Shown: positions 1 through 7,263 of the stretch, piece after piece
How positions within the stretch are numbered: the stretch's first letter is position 1
Layout of the letters: each line of letters starts with the position of its first letter
Source of the DNA: Microbacterium sp.
GTDB taxonomy: Bacteria > Actinomycetota > Actinomycetes > Actinomycetales > Microbacteriaceae
NCBI GenBank assembly: GCA_029267645.1
Contig: JAJUIM010000081.1
Location: 1 to 7,730, forward strand
Reading direction: 5' to 3'
Length of the DNA: 7,730 bases
The notes under the pieces: generated by a model
Databases searched by the model: none
Seen by the model: only the letters and a program-made list of their open reading frames with translations
What the model was told of the DNA's origin: nothing
Position numbers and translations under genes: made by a program

Positions 1-1
1 G

Positions 2-50
2 CGAAGACCCCGGAACGATCCCTGGCATGTGCCACATCGCCGGGGTTTCG
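2..50. terminator. Long-looped inverted repeat, possible terminator of an upstream gene
   Basis: Bases 2-13 pair with 40-50 (CGAAGACCCCGG against CCGGGGTTTCG, one bulged G at 6). The 26-base loop contains its own small hairpin, TGGC-ATGT-GCCA at 23-34. A mildly T-rich stretch follows on the plus strand (TTTCGTCTT). It may end a plus-strand gene lying outside the window: one plus frame is open from the left edge to a TGA at 54-56. The loop is longer than usual for an intrinsic terminator, so the role is uncertain. Confidence 0.35.
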
Positions 51-56
51 TCTTGA

Positions 57-200
57 TCCGGCGAGGAGCCGAACATCGAAGCGACGTTCGCACGCGTGCG
101 GGAGGCAGCGGGACTCGGCGAGATCGTGGCGCGGGGCATGCTGAGACGATGGCACGGAGCACTGACATCCGCTGCGGTGCGCTACCGCCCCAGATACAGA
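57..200. other. Spacer with no supported gene; contains a 12-base palindrome
   Basis: I see no convincing gene here. A minus frame is open from an ATG at 139-137 to the left edge (46 codons) with fairly GC-rich third positions, but it has no Shine-Dalgarno sequence and no recognisable motif. A plus-strand open frame runs from position 29 straight through two tRNA genes, so it is not credible. The stretch holds a perfect palindrome, CGCACGCGTGCG, at 89-100. It may simply be the spacer between the tRNA-Phe terminator and the next gene to the left. Confidence 0.4.
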
Positions 201-201
201 A

Positions 202-235
202 GAACCCCCGCGATGTAGAAGCTACGCGGGGGTTC
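202..235 (-). terminator. Intrinsic terminator of the tRNA cluster
   Basis: A perfect 11-bp stem (GAACCCCCGCG at 202-212 with CGCGGGGGTTC at 225-235) starts two bases after the tRNA-Phe 3' end. An inner TAG/CTA pairing can extend it with a small bulge. On the minus strand it is followed by TTCTTCTGTATC, a moderately U-rich tail. Position and orientation fit the end of the Glu-Asp-Phe transcript. Confidence 0.8.
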
Positions 236-237
236 AG

Positions 238-310
238 TGGCTCCGACCGGCGTCGATCCGGTGACCTTTCGATTTTCAGTCGAACGCTCTACCAACTGAG
301 CTACAGAGCC
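238..310 (-). tRNA. tRNA-Phe (anticodon GAA)
   Basis: The reverse complement folds into a complete 73-base cloverleaf: acceptor GGCTCTG with CGGAGCC (one G-U pair), D arm GCTC/GAGC, anticodon stem TTCGA/TCGAA around CTGAAAA giving anticodon GAA, and T stem ACCGG/CCGGT. The discriminator base is A (238) and the CCA end is not encoded, so it must be added after transcription. The T loop reads ATCGACG, so position 54 is A rather than the usual T. It is the last and most promoter-distal gene of the cluster. Confidence 0.97.
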
Positions 311-312
311 GC

Positions 313-330
313 GCGGCGAGCGATCGCCGC
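313..330. repeat. Short inverted repeat just upstream of tRNA-Phe
   Basis: A 7-bp stem, GCGGCGA (313-319) with TCGCCGC (324-330), closes a 4-base loop. It lies 2-20 bases upstream of the mature 5' end of tRNA-Phe. On the minus-strand transcript it would be a leader hairpin next to the RNase P cleavage site. Its role is unknown, and it could be incidental in GC-rich DNA. Confidence 0.4.
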
Positions 331-343
331 GTCCGACACGAAA

Positions 344-365
344 GGCCTTCTCCGAAAAGAAGGCC
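344..365 (-). terminator. Terminator-like hairpin between tRNA-Asp and tRNA-Phe
   Basis: A perfect 8-bp stem (GGCCTTCT at 344-351 with AGAAGGCC at 358-365) has a 6-base loop. On the minus strand it is followed by TTTCGTG, only three U residues, and on the plus strand by no T run. It is therefore oriented to act on the tRNA transcript after tRNA-Asp. The short U run suggests partial termination or an RNA processing site rather than a complete stop. Confidence 0.6.
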
Positions 366-377
366 CGTCGCTTGGAG

Positions 378-451
378 CGACCCTGACGGGACTTGAACCC
401 GCGACCTCCGCCGTGACAGGGCGGCACGCTAACCAACTGCGCTACAGGGCC
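378..451 (-). tRNA. tRNA-Asp (anticodon GTC)
   Basis: A complete 74-base cloverleaf on the minus strand: acceptor GGCCCTG with CAGGGTC (G-U at 2:71), D arm GCGC/GCGT, anticodon stem CCGCC/GGCGG around CTGTCAC giving anticodon GTC, T stem GCGGG/CCCGT and T loop TTCAAGT. The discriminator is G, the usual identity base for Asp, and CCA is not encoded. It lies 40 bases after tRNA-Glu on the same strand. Confidence 0.97.
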
Positions 452-476
452 AGATGTGCTTGACGCACGATTTTCA

Positions 477-482
477 ATTATA
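477..482 (-). promoter_or_regulatory. Perfect TATAAT in the Glu-Asp spacer, possible internal promoter
   Basis: The minus strand reads TATAAT within an AT-rich patch that stands out in this GC-rich window, 25 bases before the tRNA-Asp 5' end. No good -35 hexamer lies 16-18 bases upstream, since that position falls inside tRNA-Glu. It could be a -10 element giving extra tRNA-Asp transcription, or just an easily processed AT-rich linker. Confidence 0.25.
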
Positions 483-491
483 TCAGCAGTG

Positions 492-564
492 TGACCCCAA
501 CGGGATTCGAACCCGTGCTACCGGCGTGAAAGGCCGGCGTCCTAGGCCGCTAAACGATGGGGCC
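492..564 (-). tRNA. tRNA-Glu (anticodon TTC)
   Basis: A complete 73-base cloverleaf on the minus strand: acceptor GGCCCCA with TGGGGTC, D arm GTTT/GGAC with two G-U pairs, anticodon stem CCGGC/GCCGG around CTTTCAC giving anticodon TTC, T stem ACGGG/CCCGT and canonical T loop TTCGAAT. The discriminator is A and CCA is not encoded. It is the first gene of the Glu-Asp-Phe cluster and sits about 30 bases after the predicted transcription start. A bulged hairpin (GTGA...GGCG with CGCCTCAC, about 565-587) lies immediately upstream. Confidence 0.97.
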
Positions 565-601
565 GTGAGGCGAACCCGCCGGCTCACCTGCCAACCGTTA
601 C

Positions 602-631
602 ATCTTACGCATGTCGCGAGCCCGATCGCAA
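602..631 (-). promoter_or_regulatory. Promoter of the tRNA-Glu-Asp-Phe cluster
   Basis: On the minus strand a TTGCGA -35 (631-626) and a TAAGAT -10 (607-602) are separated by 18 bases; each matches four of six consensus positions. The predicted start near 595 gives a leader of about 30 bases before tRNA-Glu. No other tRNA-proximal sequence upstream looks as good. Confidence 0.55.
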
Positions 632-714
632 AATCGCCGCGCGTCTTGCCGCGCTCGGGCGTGTCGGAGTGGCAGGATGGCGGCGCATCTTTTCTCCTCG
701 TGCGCGCGCGAAAC

Positions 715-728
715 GGGCGTGCACGCCC
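715..728. promoter_or_regulatory. Perfect 14-base palindrome, operator-like site
   Basis: GGGCGTGCACGCCC is a perfect palindrome in the non-coding spacer, ending 22 bases upstream of the TTGACT -35-like hexamer of the M23 gene. Its position and symmetry resemble a binding site for a dimeric regulator. I cannot assign it to a known regulator, and GC-rich palindromes also arise by chance. Confidence 0.3.
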
Positions 729-750
729 CGGATCTTGTGTGCGGAGACTG

Positions 751-778
751 TTGACTATGTGCCGGGTGTTGTTACTGT
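751..778 (+). promoter_or_regulatory. Putative promoter of the M23 peptidase gene
   Basis: A TTGACT -35 (751-756, five of six consensus bases) is followed after 16 bases by TACTGT (773-778), which fits the actinobacterial -10 pattern TANNNT. The expected start point, 784-786, coincides with the in-frame GTG at 786, implying a leaderless transcript. Confidence 0.45.
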
Positions 779-785
779 GACGGAT

Positions 786-2258
786 GTGAATCCGCTCCCC
801 CCTGTCTCTGCACGCGCAGCAAACGCGCCCGAGGTGTGCGACTGCGCACCGACGACGGAGGAGCGCCGCAGCTTCTGGGGTCCCGTCACCCGCCGCAGCG
901 CCCTCGTCGCCGGCGCGCTTGGCGTCGCCGCGCTCGGAGCCTTCTCCGGCTTCGGCGGCTCGGGCGTCGCGCACGCCGTCTCGTACAACCCGGCCGACTA
1001 CCCCTCGTGGGACGACGTCGAGAAGGCTCGCCAGAACGAGTCGGCCAAGGCCGCTGAGATCGAGCGCATCGAGAACCACATCGCGCAGCTCAAGCAGGCC
1101 GTCGCCGAGGCGCAGGCCGCAGCTGAGAAGGCGGGCGAGGAGTACTACGAGGCGCAGCAGGCCTACTACCAGGCCGCCTATCGCACCGACGAGCTCCAGG
1201 CGCAGGCCGACGAGGAGGCGAAGCGCGCGACGACCGCCGCCGCCGCCGCGGCCAAGGTGGCATCGCAACTCGCCCGCTCGAGCGGCGAGAGCACGCCCTA
1301 CGAGCTGCTGTTCGCCGAGTCGGCGGGCGACGCCGACCAGCTGCTCGCGCAGCTCGGTCAGCTCGACAAGCTGGCGCAGCGCAACGAGTCGGTCTACGCC
1401 GAGGCGATCGCAGCGCGCGACTCCGCGCAGCAGCTGTCGAACCAGGCCGAGGAGCAGCGCAAGGAGCGCGACCGCCTGCAGAAGGTGGCCGAGGAGAAGA
1501 TGGTCGCCGCCAAGCAGGCGCAGGCCCTGGCCGAGCAGACGCTCGCCGACCAGGAGGACCACCTCATCACGCTCGAGGAGCAGCTCGCGGCGCTGAAGGA
1601 CAACTCCAACAAGACGCTCGCCGAGTACAAGGAGGGCGAGAAGCGGCGCAAGGCCTACGAGGAGGAGCAGCGCCGCCTCGCCGAGGAGCGCCGCCGCCGC
1701 GAGGAGGAGGAGCGCCGCAAGCGCGAGGAAGAGGAGCGCCGCCGCCAGGAGCGGGAGTACGGCGGCGGAGCGCCGGCCGCGCCTGCCCCGTCGGATCCGG
1801 CCCCCGCGCCCGCCCCGGCGCCCGCGCCCGCGGCACCCGCCAACGGCTGGGTGCGCCCCAGCAGCGGCGTGCGCACGTCAGGCTACGGCTGGCGCACGAC
1901 GCAGTGCGGCCCCTCGTACTGCTCGAGCTCGTTCCACGCGGGCGTCGACCTCGCTGCGGGCTGCGGCGCGGGCATCTACGCCGCGAGCGCCGGCACGGTC
2001 GAGATCGCAGGGCCCTACGGCGGCTACGGCAACTACATCCGCATCAACCACGGCGGCGGCATCGGCACGGGCTACGCCCACATCGTCAACGGCGGCGTGC
2101 TCGTGGGCATCGGCCAGTACGTCGAGGCCGGTCAGCTCATCGCCTACGAGGGAAACACGGGCAACTCGTTCGGCTGCCACCTGCACTTCGAGGTGTACGT
2201 CGGCGGCCCGACCGTCAACCCGATCGACTTCATGGCGGGCAAGGGCATCTCGGTCTGA
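786..2258 (+). CDS. Exported coiled-coil M23 (LytM-type) peptidoglycan endopeptidase
   Basis: Predicted to be a secreted zinc metallopeptidase that cuts peptide cross-links in peptidoglycan. With the start at GTG 786 it has 490 residues. Residues 35-64 form a signal peptide with a Tat-like TRRSALV motif (R36, R37), a hydrophobic stretch and an AHA cleavage site before V65. Residues 76-325 are coiled coil with a break near 165-196, ending in a very Arg/Glu-rich helix (298-324). A Pro/Ala hinge covers 330-352. The catalytic domain (355-485) keeps the zinc motif HxxxD (H384, D388), H432 and HxH (H465, H467), so it should be active. C374, C379, C393 and C464 could form disulfides. The start is uncertain: GTG 777 is in frame but overlaps the -10, and GTG 669 lacks a ribosome site. 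The layout resembles EnvC/PcsB-type division hydrolases (inference). Confidence 0.9.
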   Translation: MNPLPPVSARAANAPEVCDCAPTTEERRSFWGPVTRRSALVAGALGVAALGAFSGFGGSGVAHAVSYNPADYPSWDDVEKARQNESAKAAEIERIENHIAQLKQAVAEAQAAAEKAGEEYYEAQQAYYQAAYRTDELQAQADEEAKRATTAAAAAAKVASQLARSSGESTPYELLFAESAGDADQLLAQLGQLDKLAQRNESVYAEAIAARDSAQQLSNQAEEQRKERDRLQKVAEEKMVAAKQAQALAEQTLADQEDHLITLEEQLAALKDNSNKTLAEYKEGEKRRKAYEEEQRRLAEERRRREEEERRKREEEERRRQEREYGGGAPAAPAPSDPAPAPAPAPAPAAPANGWVRPSSGVRTSGYGWRTTQCGPSYCSSSFHAGVDLAAGCGAGIYAASAGTVEIAGPYGGYGNYIRINHGGGIGTGYAHIVNGGVLVGIGQYVEAGQLIAYEGNTGNSFGCHLHFEVYVGGPTVNPIDFMAGKGISV

Positions 2259-2267
2259 TCCCGCCAT

Positions 2268-2308
2268 ACGCGGAACGCCCCGGCTCGACGAGCCGGGGCG
2301 TTCCGCGT
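2268..2308. terminator. Bidirectional terminator between convergent M23 and ppa genes
   Basis: A perfect 19-bp inverted repeat (2268-2286 with 2290-2308) encloses a 3-base loop. It lies 9 bases after the M23 stop and 10 bases beyond the ppa stop, the right place to stop transcription from both sides. Neither side has a T tract, so it would work as a very stable hairpin terminator without a U run, or as an mRNA 3'-end stabiliser. Confidence 0.8.
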
Positions 2309-2318
2309 GTCTGGCAGC

Positions 2319-2855
2319 TCAGCTGCGGGTGTTCGGGAACTCGCCCTCACCCTGCGTCTCGGTCTTGCCGTGCTCCTCGTCGAAGCGCTGGAACGCCTCG
2401 GCCACGAGGCGCTCGGCCTCGGCCGCGCCGGCCCACTCGTCGACCTTGACCCACTTGCCGGGCTCGAGGTCCTTGTAGTGCTCGAAGAAGTGCGCGATCT
2501 CCTTGCGTGTGTACTCCTGGAGGTCGTCGACGTCCTGGATGTGCTCCCAGCGGGGGTCCTTCGCGAGCACGGCCACGACCTTGTCGTCGCCGCCGGCCTC
2601 GTCGCTCATCTTCAGCACGCCGACGGGGCGCACCTTGACGCCGACGCCGGGGAACACCGAGTGGTCCATGACGACGAGCACGTCGAGCGGGTCGCCGTCC
2701 TCGCCGAGCGTGTTCTCGAAGAACCCATAGTCGGTGGGGTAGCCGAACGTCGTGTAGAGAACGCGGTCGAGGAAGACGCGGCCCGAGCCGTGGTCGACCT
2801 CGTACTTCACGCGGCTGCCGCGCGGGATCTCGATTACTGCGTCGTACGCACCCAT
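2319..2855 (-). CDS. ppa: Inorganic pyrophosphatase (family I, soluble)
   Basis: Cytoplasmic enzyme that hydrolyses pyrophosphate to two phosphates with Mg2+, pulling nucleic-acid, nucleotide and other biosynthetic reactions forward. The 178-residue product is close to the usual bacterial family I length. Active-site residues are visible in order: E9, K17, E19 and R31, Y43, the signature DGDPLDV at 53-59 (metal ligands D53, D55, D58), D85, D90 and K92 in the MSDEAGGDDK stretch, and Y127-K128 in HFFEHYKDL. The ATG at 2855 is chosen because family homology begins there and AAGGAG (2871-2866) sits 10 bases upstream. An in-frame upstream extension to 2900 lacks homology and crosses the likely promoter. 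It diverges from tilS and converges on the M23 gene. Confidence 0.97.
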   Translation of the reverse strand: MGAYDAVIEIPRGSRVKYEVDHGSGRVFLDRVLYTTFGYPTDYGFFENTLGEDGDPLDVLVVMDHSVFPGVGVKVRPVGVLKMSDEAGGDDKVVAVLAKDPRWEHIQDVDDLQEYTRKEIAHFFEHYKDLEPGKWVKVDEWAGAAEAERLVAEAFQRFDEEHGKTETQGEGEFPNTRS

Positions 2856-2865
2856 AGGTGTTTCG

Positions 2866-2871
2866 CTCCTT
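2866..2871 (-). promoter_or_regulatory. Shine-Dalgarno sequence that fixes the ppa start
   Basis: AAGGAG on the minus strand lies 10 bases before the ATG at 2855. It supports that start over the in-frame upstream GTG at 2900. Confidence 0.75.
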
Positions 2872-2898
2872 GATCGAACGGGGAGAATGTCGCGCACC

Positions 2899-2904
2899 AC
2901 ACTA
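2899..2904 (-). promoter_or_regulatory. Putative -10 element of ppa
   Basis: TAGTGT on the minus strand fits TANNNT and predicts a start near 2892, giving a 37-base leader that contains the Shine-Dalgarno sequence. The -35 region is poor. It forms an inverted pair with the identical hexamer facing tilS at 2923-2928. Confidence 0.4.
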
Positions 2905-2922
2905 TCTCGCGGGGATGGCGAT

Positions 2923-2928
2923 TAGTGT
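2923..2928 (+). promoter_or_regulatory. Putative -10 element of tilS
   Basis: TAGTGT fits the actinobacterial TANNNT -10 pattern. A start seven bases after its last base is exactly G2935, the first base of the tilS GTG, so the message would be leaderless. No good -35 is present, because its expected position overlaps the ppa -10. Confidence 0.45.
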
Positions 2929-2934
2929 CGAGGC

Positions 2935-3927
2935 GTGCTCGATCCCGTCATCGCGGCCGTCCGCCGCGCCGCCCGTGAGTCGCTGCGTCCGTTCGAGGGA
3001 TCCGGGGCCCGCGTGCTCGTGGCCCTGTCGGGCGGCGCCGATTCGCTCGCCCTCGCCGCCGCGGTCGCCCACGAGGCGCCGCGCGCGGGACTCGAGCCGT
3101 GGGCGGTGACGGTCGATCACGGGCTGCAGGACGGATCCGCCGACGTCGCCGCGCGCGCCGCGCGGCAGGCGGAGGAGCTCGGGATCGCGCACGCGCGCGT
3201 CGTGCGCGTCGACGTCGGCGCGGACGGCGGTCCGGAGGCGGCCGCGCGCGAGGCGCGCTATGCCGCGATCCGCCGCGTCGCCGAGGATGCGGGCGCCGCG
3301 GCCGTGCTGCTCGCGCACACGCTCGACGACCAAGCGGAGACCGTGCTGCTGGGCCTCGCGCGCGGATCCGGCGCCGCGAGCCTGCAGGGCATGGCGCCCC
3401 GCCGCACCGACGAGCGGGGGCTCGCGTGGGTCCGCCCCCTCCTCGCGCTGCGCCGCGACGACACCCGCGCGTTCTGCGAGCGCACGGGGCTCGAGCCGTG
3501 GGCGGATCCCCACAACGCCGACGCGCGCTTCGCCCGCGTGCGCGTGCGCGAGCGCCTGCTGCCGGCGCTCGAGCGCGAGCTCGGCCCCGGCGTCGCGGAG
3601 GCGCTCGCCCGCACGGCCGAGCAGCTGCGCGAGGACAACGACGCGTTCGCCGACATGATCGAGGAGATCATCGAGGACATCGTCGAGCCCGCCGAGGCGG
3701 GGATCGCCGTCTCCGTCGCGGCTCTCGCGGCGAACCCCGCCGCCCTGCGGGGACGCATCATCCGGCACGTCGTCTCGTCGGAGTTCGGGGTCGCGCTCAC
3801 GAGGTCGCAGACGCTTGAGGTCGCCCGCCTCGCGACCGACTGGCGCGGGCAGGGGCCCATCGACTTGCCCGAGTGTCGGGCGGCCCGCGAGAACGGATGG
3901 ATCGTCTTCACGGCGAGCGCGCAATAG
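2935..3927 (+). CDS. tilS: tRNA(Ile)-lysidine synthetase
   Basis: Joins lysine to C34 of the CAU-anticodon tRNA-Ile using ATP, converting it from Met to Ile charging and from AUG to AUA reading. This is normally essential. The 330-residue protein has the N-type ATP pyrophosphatase loop SGGADS (32-37), then DHGLQDGS (61-68), the family motif AHTLDDQAET (127-136) and DPHNADARFARVRVR (191-205). It lacks the extra C-terminal domains of the longer E. coli enzyme, as is usual for the short actinobacterial form. The GTG start is preferred because homology begins shortly after and the TAGTGT -10 lies 6 bases upstream; GAGG at 2930-2933 is too close to act as a ribosome site. It heads the plus-strand gene run, with hpt following after 10 bases. 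Confidence 0.95.
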   Translation: MLDPVIAAVRRAARESLRPFEGSGARVLVALSGGADSLALAAAVAHEAPRAGLEPWAVTVDHGLQDGSADVAARAARQAEELGIAHARVVRVDVGADGGPEAAAREARYAAIRRVAEDAGAAAVLLAHTLDDQAETVLLGLARGSGAASLQGMAPRRTDERGLAWVRPLLALRRDDTRAFCERTGLEPWADPHNADARFARVRVRERLLPALERELGPGVAEALARTAEQLREDNDAFADMIEEIIEDIVEPAEAGIAVSVAALAANPAALRGRIIRHVVSSEFGVALTRSQTLEVARLATDWRGQGPIDLPECRAARENGWIVFTASAQ

Positions 3928-3930
3928 GAT
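3925..3930 (+). promoter_or_regulatory. TAGGAT at the tilS stop: possible hpt -10 or ribosome site
   Basis: The hexamer begins with the tilS TAG stop codon and ends seven bases before the hpt ATG. It fits TANNNT with a start at about 3937-3938, which would make a leaderless hpt message. AGGAT in the same place could instead be a weak Shine-Dalgarno sequence at a spacing of 7. The -35 region is not convincing. Confidence 0.35.
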
Positions 3931-3937
3931 CCTTGCT

Positions 3938-4489
3938 ATGCGCGCCGCAGACATCCAGGCAGACCTCGACCGTGTGCTCGTGACCGATGAGCAGATCCAG
4001 GCCCGGCTGGCCGAGCTGGCCGCTCAGGTCGACGCCGACTACGCGGGCAAGGACATCCTGCTCGTCGGCGTCCTGAAGGGCGCGGTCATGGTCATGGCCG
4101 ACGTCGCGCGCCACCTCACGATCGACGCGCCCATGGACTGGATGGCCGTGTCGAGCTACGGGGCGTCGACGAAGTCGAGCGGCGTCGTGCAGATCCGCAA
4201 GGACCTCGACACCCCGCTCGAGGGCAAGCACGTGCTCGTGGTCGAGGACATCATCGACTCGGGGCTCACGCTCAACTGGCTGCTCGAACACTTCGAGACC
4301 CGCGGCGCGGCCTCGATCGAGGTGCTCGCGGCGTTCCGCAAGCCCGACGCGATGAAGGTCGAGATCGACGCGAAGTACATCGGCTTCGACATCCCGAGCG
4401 ACTTCGTCGTGGGCTACGGGCTCGACTACGCCGAGCGCTATCGCGGCCTCCGCGACGTCGCGGTCCTCGCGCCCCACGTGTACGCCTGA
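3938..4489 (+). CDS. hpt: Hypoxanthine (guanine) phosphoribosyltransferase
   Basis: Purine salvage enzyme that transfers the phosphoribosyl group of PRPP to hypoxanthine and/or guanine, giving IMP or GMP and releasing pyrophosphate. The 183-residue length is normal for bacterial HPRT. Visible motifs are the pyrophosphate loop GVLKGA (44-49), the flexible-loop SSYG (72-75), the PRPP-binding signature VLVVEDIIDSGLT (99-111, acidic pair E103/D104) and the C-terminal base-binding stretch DFVVGYGLDYAERYR (155-169). ATG 3938 is chosen because homology starts there; the longer in-frame extension to 3815 overlaps tilS. The tilS-hpt-ftsH order is conserved in many bacteria. Whether it takes mainly hypoxanthine or both bases cannot be read from sequence. 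Confidence 0.95.
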   Translation: MRAADIQADLDRVLVTDEQIQARLAELAAQVDADYAGKDILLVGVLKGAVMVMADVARHLTIDAPMDWMAVSSYGASTKSSGVVQIRKDLDTPLEGKHVLVVEDIIDSGLTLNWLLEHFETRGAASIEVLAAFRKPDAMKVEIDAKYIGFDIPSDFVVGYGLDYAERYRGLRDVAVLAPHVYA

Positions 4490-4538
4490 GCGCGTTCCGC
4501 CGTCGGCGAATCACAGAGCGGCCATAGACACCGGCCGG

Positions 4539-4544
4539 TAACCT
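4539..4544 (+). promoter_or_regulatory. Possible -10 element of ftsH in the hpt-ftsH spacer
   Basis: TAACCT fits TANNNT and would place a start near 4551, giving ftsH a leader of about 59 bases. It directly follows a CCGGCCGG palindrome (4531-4538). No -35 hexamer is recognisable. The 120-base gap, much longer than the other same-strand gaps here, makes a separate ftsH promoter likely even if this hexamer is not it. Confidence 0.3.
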
Positions 4545-4584
4545 GAGACGACCTGCGCTGGGCCGCGCCCGCGCATCGATCATC

Positions 4585-4605
4585 AGGAGGAGTCGGGGCA
4601 CCCCG
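4585..4605 (+). promoter_or_regulatory. ftsH ribosome-binding site with a hairpin spacer
   Basis: A full AGGAGG (4585-4590, continuing AG) lies 19 bases before the ftsH ATG, too far for normal use. The intervening CGGG (4594-4597) and CCCG (4602-4605) can pair around a GCAC loop. Folded out, this leaves about 7 unpaired bases between AGGAGG and ATG, a normal spacing. Confidence 0.5.
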
Positions 4606-4609
4606 CACT

Positions 4610-6616
<2,007 letters not shown>

Positions 6617-6630
6617 GCACGGGAGGGCTC

Positions 6631-7263
6631 ATGGCCGTCGATACCGAGCGCGTCGCCGCGCTGACGCGAGAGCTGCTGCAGGCGATCGGGGAGGACCCCG
6701 ATCGCCCTGGCCTCCGCGAGACGCCCGCCCGCGTCGCGCAGGCGGCGGCCGAGCTGTACGGCGGCGTCGGGGCGGATCCCGCGGCGCCGCTCGCGCGCAC
6801 GATCGACGTATCGCGCGGGCCTGCGCCCGAGACGGTGCCGACGGGCGCCGTGCTCGTGCGCGACATCGGCTTCCGCTCGATGTGCGAGCACCACCTGCTG
6901 CCGTTCGAAGGGCGCGCGCACATCGCGTACCTGCCGGGGGAGCGGGTCGTGGGGCTCGGATCGCTCGCGAAGGTGCTCGACATCGCGTCGTCGCGCCCGC
7001 AGGTGCAGGAGCGACTGGGCGAGCAGGTCGCCGACGCGATCGCGTCGGGCCTCGACGCGCGGGGCGTCTTCGTCATGCTCGACGCCGAGCACGAGTGCAT
7101 GCGCGCGAGGGGCGAGCGCCGGCCCGACAGCTCGACCGTCACGGTCGCGGCCCGGGGCGAACTCGCGACCGAGGCCGCGCGCGCCGAGATGGCGGCGTAC
7201 ATCATCATCGGCGTGCAGAACGCGCAGACGGGCCAGCCGCAGATGAAGGGACGCGACGCGTGA
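6631..7263 (+). CDS. folE: GTP cyclohydrolase I (FolE1 type)
   Basis: Converts GTP to 7,8-dihydroneopterin triphosphate, the committed step of folate synthesis, in the cytoplasm as a homodecamer. The 210-residue product has the zinc-binding motif FRSMCEHHLLPFEG (81-94; ligands C85 and H88) and the third ligand C156 in EHECMRARG (153-161), plus the conserved SRPQVQERL (121-129). Zinc ligands are intact, so it should be the zinc-dependent enzyme. ATG 6631 is chosen because GGGAGGG (6621-6627) sits just upstream and homology starts there; the longer in-frame extension runs back into ftsH. Its stop overlaps the folP GTG by four bases, so the two are probably translationally coupled. Confidence 0.97.
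   Translation: MAVDTERVAALTRELLQAIGEDPDRPGLRETPARVAQAAAELYGGVGADPAAPLARTIDVSRGPAPETVPTGAVLVRDIGFRSMCEHHLLPFEGRAHIAYLPGERVVGLGSLAKVLDIASSRPQVQERLGEQVADAIASGLDARGVFVMLDAEHECMRARGERRPDSSTVTVAARGELATEAARAEMAAYIIIGVQNAQTGQPQMKGRDA

Noticed and set aside
29..463. 144-codon plus-strand open frame at the left end
   Set aside because: It runs antisense through tRNA-Phe and tRNA-Asp, is Arg-rich without any motif, and has no ribosome site.
669..785. N-terminal extension of the M23 protein to GTG 669
   Set aside because: No Shine-Dalgarno site, poor composition, and it covers the likely promoter and the palindrome.
483..1562. 359-codon minus-strand open frame, Leu/Arg-rich
   Set aside because: It covers tRNA-Glu, its promoter and the antisense of the M23 coiled coil. 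The composition is typical of a shadow frame opposite GC-rich coding DNA.
1776..1841. Tandem-repeat-like GC-rich tract
   Set aside because: It simply encodes the Pro/Ala hinge of the M23 protein; it is a protein linker, not a separate repeat element or CRISPR.
2902..3954. 350-codon minus-strand open frame opposite tilS
   Set aside because: A shadow frame with Arg/Ala/Asp-rich composition and no motifs; tilS on the plus strand has all its family motifs.
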